The notes below the pieces were generated by a model, which saw only the letters and a program-made list of their open reading frames with translations, did not search any database and was not told the origin of the DNA. Below are positions 35,301 to 50,300 of a DNA stretch of 56,122 nt, piece by piece. This DNA is from CAUZFZ01 sp963579025 (lineage in GTDB: Bacteria > Planctomycetota > Planctomycetia > Planctomycetales > Planctomycetaceae). Numbering within the stretch: position 1 is the first letter of the stretch; each line of letters opens with the position of its first letter. The stretch lies in assembly GCA_963579025.1 (NCBI GenBank), contig CAUZFZ010000051.1, positions 1 through 56,122 on the forward strand. Direction: 5' to 3'. The position numbers were made by a program, and so were the translations under genes.

Positions 35301-38300
35301 TGGCGCTACCGTCGGCCGTTTCGAAGTTGACCGTGATCGGAGTCGTCGCGTTCGCCGAAAGTCGCAGCGTCGTTTCGAACTGAGTTCTGGCGCCGTTCAG
35401 ACCTTCAACCACCGAGACGTCGGAGATCGTCAACCCCGGCAATGGGAAGTCGTCGTTCACTAATCGCCCGATTGCCTGGTCGTCGTTAATTGTCACGTTA
35501 CCGCTGTCACCAGTCAGATTGAGGAAGAACGTCTCCTCAGACTCCACGGTGCCATCACCGCGGACAATGATCACGACCGGCTTTTGTTGCTCGCCCGGCT
35601 GGAACAGAATCGAACCGGAGCGGCTTTCGTAGTCCGTGCCAGTCGGCAGAGGAATCGGCTCATCATCGCCATCGAGCAGATTCGGGTTGCCGCCGATCGC
35701 CGTGCCGTCGGCCGTCGCATAGTCGATACGGATGGGGCCTGTGGCCGCCGTCGCGGGAGCGGACAGAGTGACCAGGAACTCGAATCGTGTGCGTTCTTCC
35801 GGGACGCCTTCGTCCAGAGTCACGTCGCTGATAAAGGCATCCGGCCGTGGCCGGTCATCGTTCAGAATGCTGGCCGCTCCCTGGTCCGTGACCAGCACGG
35901 CGTTCCCCATCACATTCGCCAGGTTAAGGAAGAACGCTTCATCATTCTCGACTGTGCCATCGCCAATCACCGGCACAACAATGTTCTTCCGGGATTCACC
36001 CGCCAGGAAGGTGACGGTCCCGTTCTGAGCAACGTAGTCATTCTGGCTGGCACGAGCGGACCCGTCTGCGGTCGCATAATCGACGGTGACCGTCCCGGTT
36101 GCCGGGCTGGAAAGCTGCACCAGGAACTCGAAGCCGGTCCGTTCGCCAAAGATGCCTTCCTGTGATTCAACGCCACTAATAGTGATTCCCGGTGTCGCTT
36201 CGTCGTCATTGGTGATCTGACCAAGTCCCTGATCGTCAGCGAGCACCAGGTCGTCCGCGTTCGCCGCGTTGACAGACAGGTTGACGAACAAGTTCTCGAT
36301 ACTCTCCAGATTTCGGTCTCCGAGCACATTGACCGCAATCACTTTGCTCGATTCGCCAACCAGGAACTCCAGCGTGCCGCTTTGTGCTTCGTAGTCATTA
36401 CCCGCCACGGCCAGACCATCGGCGGTCTGATAATCCACCTTCACAACTTCCGTTGCTGGCGACGACAGAGAGACCACGAACTCAAACCGTGTTCGTGCTC
36501 CAATGCCGCCTTCTTCGCGGGTCACATCGGAAATTGTCACGCGCGGGATCAACGCGTCGTCATTACTGATCGTGCCCAGACCCTGATTGTCAGACGTTTC
36601 GGCATTCGCGACGTTTGTGAGGTTAAGGAAAAACGTCTCGTCGGTTTCGACGGCACGGTCACCGGTCACGTTGACGGTCACCCGCTTAGTTCTCTCATCC
36701 GGCAGGAATGTCAATGTTCCACTCGCTGCCTGATAATCATTGCCAGCGACTGTCGCCGTTCCATCAGCTGTGGAAAAGTTGGCTGTTACCGGAACAGGAG
36801 CACGTCCCGTAAGACTAACCGTGAACACATACTGCGTCCGGGCACCAGCACTGCCTTCCTGCAGGGTGACGTCCGAGATCGACAGCGTCGGGAACGAGTC
36901 GTCATTGATAATTGTGCCGCGGCCCTGATCGTCGTCGATGATTCCTGCTGTCACGTTGGAAAGATTCAGGAAGACGGTCTCACCGGATTCCACATTGAAG
37001 TCGCCAATAACCGGCACTCGGACAGTCTTCGTCAGCTCGCCAGGTGCAAACGTGACTCGACCGCTCGTTCGCTCGTAGTCGACACCTCCAGCAGCTGTTC
37101 CGTCTGCCGTGTCGAAATCAAACGACACGGGATTCGCCGACGGTCCGGACAGGCTGAGAATGAACGCAAGCTGAGGTCGCTGACCACCAATTCCTTCTTC
37201 CACGACCGGATCATTGATGAAGATACTGGGGGTCGCGCCGTCGTCATTTCGTAGTGTCCCCAGGCCCTGATCGTCCGAGATGTCTCCGCCCATTGCATTC
37301 GAGAGGTTGACGAAGAACGTCTCGCTGGCTTCTTCAGTGAAGTCCCCAAGTCCAGTCACGGCGTACGTCAATCGCGTCTCACCTGGCTGGAATGTGAGCG
37401 TCTGCGTACCACCCGCTTCGTAGTCGCCGCCCGCCGCAGCCAATCCAGCTTCGGCCGTTCCGTTACTGGTAGCGACATCAACAGTCACCGGCGTTTCCAC
37501 AGCATTACTCAGCGAAATCACAAACGTGAACGCGTTTCGTTCACCCAGTCGACCTTCGGACTGAGCCACGTCGTTGATTGAAATCGTGGGGACCAGTCGG
37601 TCGTCATTAATGACCCGCCCGAGGCCTTGAGCGTCATCAAACTCAGCGTTACCGGTGATGTTAGATAGATTGACAAAGAACGTCTCGTTCGCCTCAATTT
37701 CTTCGTCGCCGTTCGCACTGACCACGATTGTCTTGCTGGACTCGCCTGGGCCAAACGTAACCGTGCCACTGGCGCCGTCGTAGTCGCCGCTGACTGTCGT
37801 CGCCGTGCCATCGCTGGTCGCGAAATCGACCGTCACCGTTCCGTCCGCTGGTCCGGTCAGTTCTACAGTAAACACCAACGGTGGCTTCAGGCCGGGGGCG
37901 CCTTCATCGATTGTAACGTCGGTAATCGAGACGCCTTGAATCGTGCGATCATCATTGCGAATTGTGCCCTGCCCCTGATCGTCGGCCAGTGTTCCGTTGA
38001 CTGGGTTCGACAACGTGACAAAGAACGACTCGTCGGTTTCAACTGCCCCGTCACCCAGAACATTGACTGGCACCGTCGCAGACGTCTCACCCGCGGGGAT
38101 CGTCACCGTTCCGCTCGTCTGCTCGTAGTCTGAGTCGGCTAGAGTTCCTGAACCATCGCCTGAGGTAAAGTTGACGCTGATCGGAACGGACGACGGGCCG
38201 GACAGGGACACGGTGAAGTCGTACCGTGTCTTCTCGCCGGGTGAGCCCTCGCGTCTGGAGACGTCAGCGATGCTGATTTCGGGCGGGCCGTCGTCGTTGC

Positions 38301-41300
38301 TGATCAGACCGCGGGCCTGACCATCCGACAGCGTCGCTCCAGTGACTCCGCTCAGATTCACGAACAGCAGTTCGTCACCTTCATTGATCAAATCGCCCAC
38401 TGCGATGACAACAATCTGCTTCGACGTTTCACCGGGAGCAAAATCAAGAAAGCCCGAAGTCGCTTCGTAGTCCGAAGGTGTTGCGACTCCTTCGATTTCC
38501 TCGGAGTCCTGTTTGGCCGTGCCGTCCTGTGTTGCGAAACTGACGCGAGCCGGGTCTTCAGACGAGCCGCTTAAAGTGACGTCGAATACCAGTCGTGTTC
38601 GTTCTCCCGGGGCTCCTTCATTCACGGTCACGTCAGTAATTGAGATTGCCGGAACCAGAGTGTCATCATTTGTAATTGTGCCCTGTCCCTGTTGGTCGGC
38701 CAGATCACCATTTGCTGGATTTGACAGGTTAACGAAGAACGATTCGTCTGACTCAATGCGCCGGTCACCGGTGACCAGAACGGTGACCGTCTGCTGTGTC
38801 TGACCTGGTACGAAATTCAACCGTCCGGACGGCAGAGCTTCGAGGTCACCGTCGGACAGCGATGCTGTGCCATTCTCCACCTGGAAGTCGACTCCAACCG
38901 ACACATTCGTCGGCCCGGCCAGCGAGACAGTGAACACAAACGGCGTTGCCTGCCCCGTTTCACCTTCAGGCCGTGTCACGTCGCTGATCGTGATATCAGG
39001 CGTCGGGTCGTCGTCATTAGAGATTGTCCCGATACCCTCGTCGTCACCGACCGTCGCGTTGACCGGAGAACTCAAACGCACCCGCAACGTCTCGTCATTC
39101 TCCACCGTGTCGTCGCCCAGGGCGGTTACCACGATCGTCTTCTCGAAGTCGTCTGGCAGGAACGTCAACGTTCCGGAAGACAGCTCGTAATCGGCTCCGA
39201 CGATCGTCGCATCTATGTCTTCCGTGGTGTAATTGACTGTGATCGTGTCCTCGGAAACATCCGACAGTCGCACTGTGAATAGCAGATTAGTGCGTGCACC
39301 CAGCGCCCCCTCTTCCCGCGCCACGTCCACAATTGTGATCTGTGGCACGGCGAAGTCATCGTTCGCGATTGTGACATCGCTGACAGCGTCCGAGATCGTG
39401 ACCGGTCCCGTTCCATTGCTCAGAGTCACCGTCAGAAACTCGTCAACTTCGGTTTGTCGGTCACCAATCACCGTAATCGGGATGATCTTCTGCGTCTCGC
39501 CGGGCGCGAAGGTCAGCGTTCCGGATGTCGCCGTGTAATCTGTACCAGCGGTTGTCGTGACATCTGCTGATGCGAACGCGACGGTAATCGTCTCGCTCGA
39601 AGCGAGAGACAGATCGACGAGAACTTCGAACGTCGCCTGCTCACCGGTGCTGCCTTCGTTCCCACTGAAGTCGCGGATCGAAAGCACGGGCGTTGAGGTG
39701 TCGTCGTTGGCGACTGTCACCGTTCCCTGACTGTCGGTGATCACTGCATTGGTGGCATTTGCCAGTGCGACGGTGATCTTCTCGTCAGCCTCGATCGCTG
39801 TGTCTCCATTAACGGAGAGCGTGATCCTTCTGACACTCTGCCCGGGCAGGAACGTGACCGTTCCACTGGTCGCGACATAATCGCCGTTGGCCACCGTCGC
39901 CGTGTCATCCAGACTGTTAAAGCCGACGGTAATCGTTTGCTGGGCAACACCCGATAACGTCAATTCAAACACGGCTGGCGTCAACGCACCCAGGCCGCCT
40001 TCGGTCACGGTAACGTCGTTGATCGCGACGGTGGTGATGTGTGTGCCGGCATCGACACCAGTCACCACTCGGCCAAACGGTCGAGCGTCGATGGGGCCAG
40101 TTCGGCCTGTAAAGATATTTGGATCGCTGTCGAGAGCGTCGTCCGTGCCTGCATCCCGTGGCGAGAAGTGTCGACCGATCGGAGCAACAAACTCGACGAT
40201 GTAACGTTTGGGCAAGAGTCCCGCATAGCGGTACGTCCCATCAGCGGCAGTTTGCCCGGTCCGAATGACCGTCGTCTCATCCAGACTCAATACGCGGACC
40301 GTTGTACCGGCCACACCATTCTCGCCTGCGTCCTGAATGCCGTCGTTGTCGAGGTCATCGAACACGCGACCTTCAATAGAGGAACCCGGAGCGATGACGA
40401 CATCGTTGTTGTCCGTTCCGCCGACGTAGCTGATCACGAACTCATCGACACCCAGAGTCATTCCCTGAGCATCCAACACGTCAAGGTTCAGGAAAGCACC
40501 TTCCGGCAGTCCGGCAAATGTGCCGGAGACCGCGTCCGTGGCGTCGTTGTTGATGATCGTATACGTGGTATTCAGTCCGGGCGTGAATCCCGCCAGCAGG
40601 TCACCTTCCAGGGTGACGTTGTTACCAATCATCACCGAGCCAGTGACGTTGATCTGGTCGTGGTTCATGGCCCCGTCACCAGCAGTCGTGCCGGCGAGTT
40701 CCACGCTGAACGTTGAATTGGCGCCGAAAGTAAGATTGCCGGTATCCAACAGGCCCGGGCTCGTTCCTGGTGCAATCGTTCCGTTGTTTGTGACTGTGCC
40801 GCCGATGCTTCCAGTTCCGCCGAGCGTCGCACCCGCATTTTCGATCACATCGCTGGACGTCAGCGATCCGTTCACAAACAGCGTGCCATTCACGACGGTC
40901 GTATTGCCGGTCAACGTACTGGTTCCCGTCAGAATGACGGTCCCGGATGTGTCGACCGTCAATCCGCCGCTTCCGGCGATTGCCGATGCAAGCGTGCCGG
41001 GGGTCGTAATGACTGCACTGCCTGCTCCGTAATCGATGTCGCCCTGCAGCGTGATTGGACCGCCAGCGGCCAGGGTGAGCGTGCCAGCACCAGTCGTGAT
41101 CGCCCCACTGCCGGTCAGCTCATCCGACGCCGTGAGGGTGATCGACCCGTCGGCTGTTGTGACGGCAGAGGCAACTGTCAAATCGCCGCCGCTTCCAGTG
41201 CTGGTCAATGTGACCGTTCCGCTGCCGGTCGCGGAAATCGGAGACAGCACTGAAATGACCCCGGACGTAATGGCAATATCGCTGTTCGTTGCCGTGACGC

Positions 41301-44300
41301 CGTCAAGCGTACCGACAGTCGTGAGACTGATTGTGTCGCTGTTCGGTTGAGTCAGATCGACGCCACCGGCAGCAACAGTTGCGGCAAAACTGGATACGGA
41401 AGTGTTCAGTGTCGACGACGTTCCGATTCCTTGAGCGGCGTTGATTGCCAGCTCAGTGTCCGTGAACACGACCGTACTGCCCGTGTCATTGACCGAACCG
41501 CCCGTCTGAATCTCCAGGACACTGGCGTTTGCCAGATCAACGGCTCCTGTGAACACCACGTTCCCTGCCGTGCCGTTACCCACAGCAATACGTGACGACG
41601 TCGTGATCCTGTCGAATTCTGCGTCCGTCAGGACGAACTGCCCGGAACCACCATTCGCCCCGAGATCAATTGAGCGTCCAGCAGTCGATGTCTGCAGCGA
41701 GATCAGACCGGCCCCGGCGTTAATCGTACCGGTCAGCTCGACATCCGCTGCAACGATCGAGACGGGTCCGTCACCGCCCACGCCAGTGGTAGCAACTGCG
41801 CTGCCAGCATTGTCCTGTGTGTACGTTCCCAACCCGTTTTCGTCGCTGTCGGCATCGACTGTGTAGCTGCCGCCGTCGGTCACAATGTCGGCAGTCGCCC
41901 CAGTCAGAAGGACACCGTTGGCACTCGTCAGACTGATTGTGCCCGACCCGGCAACGTCGATGGCCTGCTCAACGGTAATAGACCCGGCCGTCAGCGAAAC
42001 GCTGCCATTGTCATTGTCGATTCCCACCACTCCACTGGGCGGTGAGCCTACCGTGATGTCGTCTGCATCGCGAATCGTGATATCGCCGGACGCGACATTC
42101 AATGACACTGTGTCAAGATCATTGGCCGAATTATCCAGGCTAACCGCACCGCCTGAAACGATGCTCAGATTCGTTTCAGTAATTGAGCCGTTAAGTCCTG
42201 CCGTAACCGTGCCGGGCGTAAACAGTGTGAGCCCTGTCGTCGAACCTGGACTGATGGCACTGCTGATTGAAATCGCTCCCGAGACAGGTGCATTGAGGTC
42301 GCCGCCAACGATCTGACCGATCCGCAGTCCTCCGGTAGTAATGCGGTCAAGCTCAGCATCGGACAGATTCAGAGTGTTGGCCGGTGTAGCGTCGCCCAGG
42401 CTGATTGGCCGGTCGACTGACTTGTTCCTGATTATCGTTAGCCCGGTTGGGCCGTTGTTAAGCTCGGCTGACGCAGTATTCAGTACCACGTCATCGGCAT
42501 TGATGATGATCTGGCCCGCACCGGCATTCGAGATCGCCACGTTAGCATTCGCCGTAAAGGTATTCGTGGCATTCGCCGTGAATTTGCCGCCGCCAGACGT
42601 AACATCCACTGCCTGTCCGCTATCGTTGATGACGATGTTCTCGCCGTTCAATTCAACATTCGTAGCGGAACCGCCAGAAGCCAGAACCTGAGCATTGATC
42701 GTGAGCGTGTCTGGTTCCGGAGCATCGCCATCGTCCGTCGCCGTGAGCGTGATAGCTCCACCACCCGTGTCTTCGACCTTCTCATTAACAGTCAACGGAC
42801 TGCTGGCCGTGACAGTGATATCGCCACCAGAAGCGGAGACGCCTGTCAGTGAGCCGTCGGCACCGCCAATGGTCAACTCGCCCGTGTTAAGAATGTTGAC
42901 TCCGCCACTGCCACCACTGGCTTCCACGTTGTTGACCGTGGTCTCGAAAGCATTGGCCGATGCACCGATACCCGTCGCTGCCGAAGCTCCCAGAGTGGAT
43001 GCCGTAACATCCGCACCATCGTCACCGCCATCGAGAATTGCACCAGTGCGAGCCGTCAGAGTGACTGCATTCGAAGCGGCATCAAGTTCGGTCACGACGA
43101 TGGAGCCGCCGACGATGGTCACAGGATCTGCGAATGACGAGCTGTCGATATCGACCGCCCCGGTGCCGGCACCAGCATCGCCAATTGTGATGGATGAGAA
43201 GCCATCCTGGATTCTCTCCAGTTCAGCGTCATCAAGGTTGAGACTTCCGGCGCCGCCACCCAGTCCGATCGTGGTCGCGGCTGACCGCGGCGTGATGCTC
43301 AGACTGCCACTGGACTGCACCGGCACCGCCAGCGCAATCGTGTCGGTTGTGATCGAAACGCCGCCGGCTGTCGTCGCACCGCCGATGGCCGATCCCGCTC
43401 CAAAGGCGTTCAGCCCGACGCCGCTGCCGGCACTCTCGTTCGCGTTCAACACAATTCCACCGTTGCCCGTGGTTGTGATGACCGCACCGCCGCTGCCGAA
43501 GTTGGCCAGCCGGATCGCATCACTGCCCCCGCCCGTCCCGGACACACCGTTGATGGTCACCGTACCGTCCACGGCCGAAATGGTGGCGCCGCCAAACAGG
43601 TCGACGCCGAAGTTGGCCGAACCCGTCGCGCCGCCAGTGCCGTTCAACGTGATATTGCCCGAACCGGTCGTCGTCACGTTGCCCGTGATGATGACGCCTT
43701 CATGGAACTGGGTAGTGGCTCCGGCGCCGCCGGCCTGACCGGTCAAAGTGATATTGCCGCCCTGCGACGTGATGGCCGCGGTGTCGGCCACATTCACGCC
43801 GTGATTGCCATTTGACTCCGCATCCCCGCCACGGCCCGTCACGGTGATGTCGCCGGTCGTCGAGGACACGACTCCGGTATTCGCCACAAAAATGCCGTCA
43901 AAGCTGCCCGTGGCCGAACCGGACGTGTTGGCGTCGAGAGTGATCGCACCGGTTGCCGATGCCACTGATGCTCCCGCATTCACGGCAATCTGCCGACCGG
44001 CGTCGATGTCGATCGCGCCGCTGCCGGTGGCAGTCACATTCGCGCCGATCGACACGTCTTCGGTGGCCGACAGCGTCACATTCCCCGTGCCTCCGTTGAT
44101 GAGTTCGCTGACGGTGATGTCGCTGGCGGCAGTCAGGCTGATGTTCGAGTTCGTTGCCGAGAGCCCCGTCAGCGAGCCGCTGACACCACCCACGGTCACA
44201 TCGCCCGTATTCGCAATGTTCACCCCGCCCGAACCGCCGCTGGCTTCCAGATTCGTCAGCGCCGTATTCAGCGCACCGGTCGTGCCGATCCCCTGAGCCG

Positions 44301-47300
44301 CCGTGATTGCCAGGTTTACGTCGGTGAAGACTGTACTGCTGCCGATATCATTAACGGTGCTGCCCGTGAGAATCTCAAGTGTGTCGGCGTTGGCCATCGA
44401 AACGGCGCCGGTGAACGTCACTGCGCCACTCGTTGCCGTGCCAGCGACAACTTTGTTCGTGGTCGTAACCAGATCGAGTTCCGCATCGGTCAGCACGAAC
44501 TGCCCGGATCCGCCCACGGCTCCCAGGTCCACTGTTCGGTCGGCAGTCGAAGTCGCCAGAGCGACGATCCCGGAGCCGGCGTTGATGGTTCCAGTTAGCG
44601 ATGCGTCGGCTGCGGTGATCAGGATGTTGCCACCACCACTCGTAATGGCACTGCCGGCATCGTTCGACGTAAACGCGCCGGAGGCAGTGTCGTCACTGTC
44701 GGCATCCAATGTCACTGTGCCGCCGGCTGTCGTGATGTCAGCGCTGGAGCTGCTCAGTGTGATGTTCTCAATCGCTGTCAGAGTGACCGTTCCACTACCT
44801 GTTGTAGCGATGGCCTCCGTGACAGTGATGGAACTTGTTGCCACGATCGTGATATCGGATGCGGAGGCGCTCACGCCGTCGGTTGCACCGATTCCGCCAA
44901 TCGTCACGTCGCCTGTGTTGCCAACATTCACGCCGCCAGTGCCGCCAGAGGCTTCCAGATGATCGACGGCTGTTTCCAGAGCGTTGCCTGAAGTCCCAAC
45001 TCCTGCAGTCGCTGTCGCGACCAGACTGCCGCCCGCCACGTCTGTGCCATCGTCACCACCATCTGTGATCGCTCCACTGCGAGCCGTCAGAGCAATCGCG
45101 TTGGCGCCCGCACTCAGTTCAGTCACGTCGATCGAGCCACCGACGATGGTCAGCGGATCTGTGAAGGTCGAGCTGTCGACATCGACGGCGCCCGTACCCG
45201 TTGCCGCATCGCCAATTGTGATGGAACTGAATCCGTCGGCCAGGAAACCGAGTTCCGTATCGTCCAGGTTCAACGTTCCCGATCCGCCACCGACACCAAT
45301 CGTCGTGCTGGCCGTTCGTGGTTGCATGACAAGTGAACCCGTAGACTGGATGACCGTCGTACCGGACAGATCAATCGAATCGGCGTTGATAGTAATCGGG
45401 CCATTAGCCGTGCTGCCGCCGACGATGCTGTCGTCGACAAAGACCAAATCCGTTCCGGCCGCGGCATTTCCAGTGACCACGATTCCGCCGCTGCCCACAG
45501 AAAGCAGCCGCCCGCCAAATGTACTCAAACGAATCGCATCCCCGCTGGTCGTTGCCGTTCCATTGACAGTCAACGTGCCGGTATTGACCTGTAGAGTGGC
45601 GTCCGTCGCCAGTGAAACTGCCGAGGATCCCGTGTCCGATATTCCGTTGACGGTTACGTCTCCACTGCCGGTGGCTCGTATCGTGCCCTGTGACACGAAT
45701 GCGGAATCAGCCACTGCGTCTGCATTGACAACGATGTTTCCATCTGCAGTTTCGACGGTCGCGAAGAAAACGCGGACACCACTCGCCTGGTTGGTTCCGC
45801 TGCCCGTCAACGTGATGTCGCCATTTCCCGCCGTCGTAATGTCACCGAACAACAGTTGAATTCCGAATGAATTGTGGGCCGTGACGCCGCGTACTGAGAT
45901 ATCGCCGCCACCCGCGTTCAGTTCGCCGGAATTCGTAATATTCACACCAGGTGCGACGGTTGTGCCGTCTGCAGCATTCTGTGCAGGATCGGCACCGCCA
46001 CCGAGCGTGATGTTGCCGCCACCGGACGTGATCCCCTGTGTCACATCAATAAGGCCGCCATCGGTTGAGTCACTGTCCGAATTCACCGTGATGTTGCCAC
46101 CATCACCGGCAATGTTCGCGTTCACAAGAACATCCTGTGTCGCCACAAGTGCAACGTCTCCACCATTCGAATCGAGTGCCTGCGAAACTGTAATCGAACT
46201 TATTGCCTCGATTCTTATCTCGCCGTTACTGGTTGTTATTCCAGACAGACCATCGACTGTCGTAATGTCGAGAGCTCCCGCACTATCAATAAACACGCCG
46301 CCGCTGGTGGAAACCTGAGCTGCCACGGATGAAACGGCCGTGCTGATCGCGTTACCTGAGACACCCGCTCCGGTTGCCGCACTCAGCTTCAGCGTGGTGG
46401 CCGTTACGTCCGTTCCAGAATCGCCGCCGTCTGTGATCGCGCCAGTTCGGGCTGTCAACGTTGCGGCGTTTGCGCCCGCATTGAGTTCCGTCACGGCGAT
46501 TGATCCACCAACGACGGTCACAGGATCGGCAAACGTGGAACTGTTGACATCGACTGCGCCGGTTCCATTTGCCGCGTCGCCAATGGTGATCGAACTGAAG
46601 CCATCAGCAAGTCGAGCAAGTTCGGCATCGTCGAGATTCAGATCGCCCGCGCCGCCACCGAGACCGATTGTACGACCGGCGGTCAGAGGCTTGATTGTCA
46701 GGGCACCGGTGGAATTGAGCGTAGCGCTCGCCAGATTCAAACTGTCGACAGTCAGAGTCACGTCGCCAGTCGCATTGACCCCATTGAGCGTCGCGCTGGT
46801 TGCTGTCAGGTTGAACGTGCTGACTGGCTGGAATAATCCAGCCGCCGCACCGAGCGATACGTTGCCCGTCGCATTGATCGTCAGTGCCTTCGCTGGTGCA
46901 TTCGCGCCTGTGATGTGTTGAGCAACGCTGATATCGCCACCGGTTGCAGAGAGCGTGACGCTGCCAGACGCAGCTTCCAGAGAAATCGCGTTCTGGAAGT
47001 TCATCGAAGCGGCCGTCACGTCACTGCGAATCGCTGCAAAGTTGGCCGCACTTGTCTGCAATGCTCCGAGCCCGGTCGTACCGCCGACCGTATCCTGGAA
47101 TGAGACGACGCCGGCATTGGCGATCGTTAAGTCTTGAGCCCCATCAAGCGTGTTCTGGAAGGTCACGGCGTTACCGGTCAGAACGGCATCCGCACCCAGC
47201 GTGACAGCACCCTGATATGTCTGGTTACCCGACGTGCTGACCGCTCCACCACTAAGCGTCGTCGTACCCGTGACCTGCAGAGACGTCGGGGCCGATGTGC

Positions 47301-50300
47301 CCCCGATGGCACCGCCGAAGACCGCGTTCCCCGCGACGTTCAGCGACTGCATTCCGTCAACCGTACCGTTCACGGTGACTGTGCCGCCCGTCAGAGTTGT
47401 CGCGGCACCGAGCGCTACCGCCCCAGTGTAAGTCTGATTGCCCGTACCAGTGCTGACCGTTCCTTGCGTCAAATTGATCGCGTCAGACGCAATCGTCAGC
47501 GATCCGTTGTCCAACGTGAGAGCGGCAAACTGCAGATTGACGACGTCCGTTCCATCACCAGCGTCGATGTCCAGATTCTGATTCGCCAGCAGCGTGATGC
47601 CTTCGAAGTCCAGCGTGTCGTTGCCGGCCTGGGCGTTGATGTCGAGCGTTCCGGTAAAGGACGACAACGGGACAACAACGGTTGCTGAACCGTCACCCGT
47701 GCCGCCGTTGAGCGTGCCAAGTAGATCAATGCCGTTTGTGTTGTTGTCGACGATGGTCAGATTCGTGCCGTCGGCCGTGAACGTAAGATTGTCGTTGGTG
47801 TTACCGCCATTGGTGTCGGTCACGACAAGGTTGCCACCAACTACTTCGACTGTCGTCTCTGGCCGGAACGCTTCCAGTGCCACGTCGTTACCGTCGCCGC
47901 CGACGTGCGAGATGACGAGGTTCAATCCGGAGCCACCAGCATTGATGATGACGGCACTGCCGGCCGGGAAGTTCGAGAAGTTACCCGTGACAGCGTCTGC
48001 GGCCGTGTCATTGTTGATGATGACAAACGAATCACCCGCTGAAATCTCCGCCGGAATCAGCCCGGCCGTATCAACGGAAAGCGTGCCACCGAGATTGACT
48101 GTTCCTGTAACGTTGACCTGATCATGCCCGTTCGCAGTACCAGAACCACCATCTCCAGGCAGTTCCACTTCGAACGAGCCACTTAAAGACAGATCGCCAG
48201 TGTTGATGACTCCGGGACTCAGGCCTGGTGACAACGTGCCACCGGAATTGACGGTCACATCACCAGTGACAGTCCCCACGCCTTCCAGCGTGGCGCCTGT
48301 GTTGACTGCAACGTCACCGGTAATCGTCTGGCCGGTCGCGATGCTGAATGTGCCGGCATCAAGATTAATTGTCCCTGTTCCTGCCGTTGAGCTATTCCAG
48401 TCGACCGAACCTGTTTCTCTCAGGAACTGGTCTCCGTTGGCCGCCGCCGTGTCCGTTGCAAGTGACGTGGCCGCGAGCGAAATGCCGTCGCCCGTTGCAC
48501 CGATTGATCCGTTTGCCGCGTTGAACAGGACCGTCCCGCCAGTCACGTCCGTTCCGGTGTCACCACCGTCAAGGATGTTACCCGTGCGAGCTGTCAGAGT
48601 GACGTCGTTGGAACCTGCAGCCAGCTCAGTCACAGTAATCGAACCACCAACGACCGTGACGTTGTCATTGATCGCCGAACTGTCGATGTCGATCGCCCCG
48701 GCTCCTGCCGCGGCATCACCGATGGTGATCGAGTTGAAGCCGTCGGTCAGGCGTCCGAGTTCGCCGCTGTCCAGGTTCAGCGTGCCCGAACCGCCGCCCA
48801 GACCGATCGTAGTCGCGGCTGACCGCGGCGTGATGCTCAGACTGCCACTGGACTGTACCGGCACCGCCAGTGAAATTGTGTCGGTCGTGATCGAAACGTC
48901 GCCGGCTGTCGTCGCACCGCCGATGGCCGATCCTGATCCAAAGGCGTTCAGCCCGACGCCGCTGCCGGCACTCTCGTTCGCGGTCAACACAATTCCACCG
49001 CTGCCCGTCGTTGTGATGACCGCACCGCCACTGCCGAAGTTGGCCAGCCGGATCGCATCACTGCCCCCGCCCGCCCCGGACACGCCGTTGATGGTCACCG
49101 TACCGTCCACCGCCGAAACGGCGGCCCCGCCGAGCAGATCGACGCCGTAGTTGTTCGAACCGGTCGCGCCACCGGTGCCGTTCAGAGTGATGCTGCCCGA
49201 ATCGGTCGTCGTCACGTTGCCCGTGATGATGACGCCTTCATGGAACTGGGTAGTGGATCCGGCCCCCCCGGCCTGGCCGGTCACAGTGATATTGCCGCCC
49301 TGTGACGTGATGGACGCGGTGTCGGCCAGATTTACACCGTGATTGCCATTTGACGCCGCATCTCCGCCACGGCCCGTCACGGCGATGTCGCCGGTCGTTG
49401 AGGACACGACCCCGGTATTCGCCACAAAAATGCCGTCAAAGCTGCCCGTGGCCGAACCGGACGTATTAGCGTCGAGAGTGATCGCACCGGTTGCCGATGC
49501 CACTGAAGCTCCCGCATTGACGACAATCTGTCGACCGGCGTCGATGTCGATCGCGCCACTGCCGGCGGCAGTCACATTCGCGCCGATCGACACATCTTCG
49601 GTCGCCGACAGCGTCACATTCCCCGTGCCTCCGGTGATGGCTTCGGTCACGTTCAGGTTGCCGGTAGTGGCAACTGTGACATTGGCACCCGTCGCGTTCA
49701 GGCCACTCAACGTGCCGTTGACACCACCAATCGCCAGGTTGCCTGTATTGGCAACGCTGACCCCACCCGTGCCACCGCTGACTTCGAGATTTGAAGCCGC
49801 CGTGTTCAACGCAGACGTCGTCCCCACCCCGGTGACGGCTGTGATCGCAAGGTTGGTGACCGAAAATACCGTCGCGCTCCCCGTATCATTGACTGCCCCG
49901 CCGGTAATGATCTCCAGCGTGGCGGCGTTCGTCATGCTGACCGGGCCGGCGAATGTGACGTCTCCCGCGTTGGCGTTGCCCACAACAATTCGGTTCGTCG
50001 TCGTGATGTTGTCCAGTTCCGCATCCGTCAGACTGAACTGAGCGGGATTCGCACCGGCGTTGTACTGAGCGAGGATTTCGGCCGCGGTCAGCCCTTTGTC
50101 ATAGATAGCCACTTCGTCCTGCTGGCCATCGTAAAACGGATCGTTGTACTGCGACCGCCCCAGCCAGGTGTTGTCCGAGAGGACCTGGCTGGGATTCAGT
50201 GAGATGGTGCCGCTGGCGACCTCGACCCCGTCGAGGTACATCCTGCCGGTGTTCCCTGTGATCGTAACAGCCACATGCTTCCACACGTTGACGGGCAGCG

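Noticed and set aside
42695..43738. Long plus-strand open frame of 347 codons opposite the giant gene (and others such as 48200-49150)
   Set aside because: Composition is Pro/Ser/Ala/Val-rich with no domain; these frames are antisense shadows of the repeat-rich, high-GC giant coding sequence.
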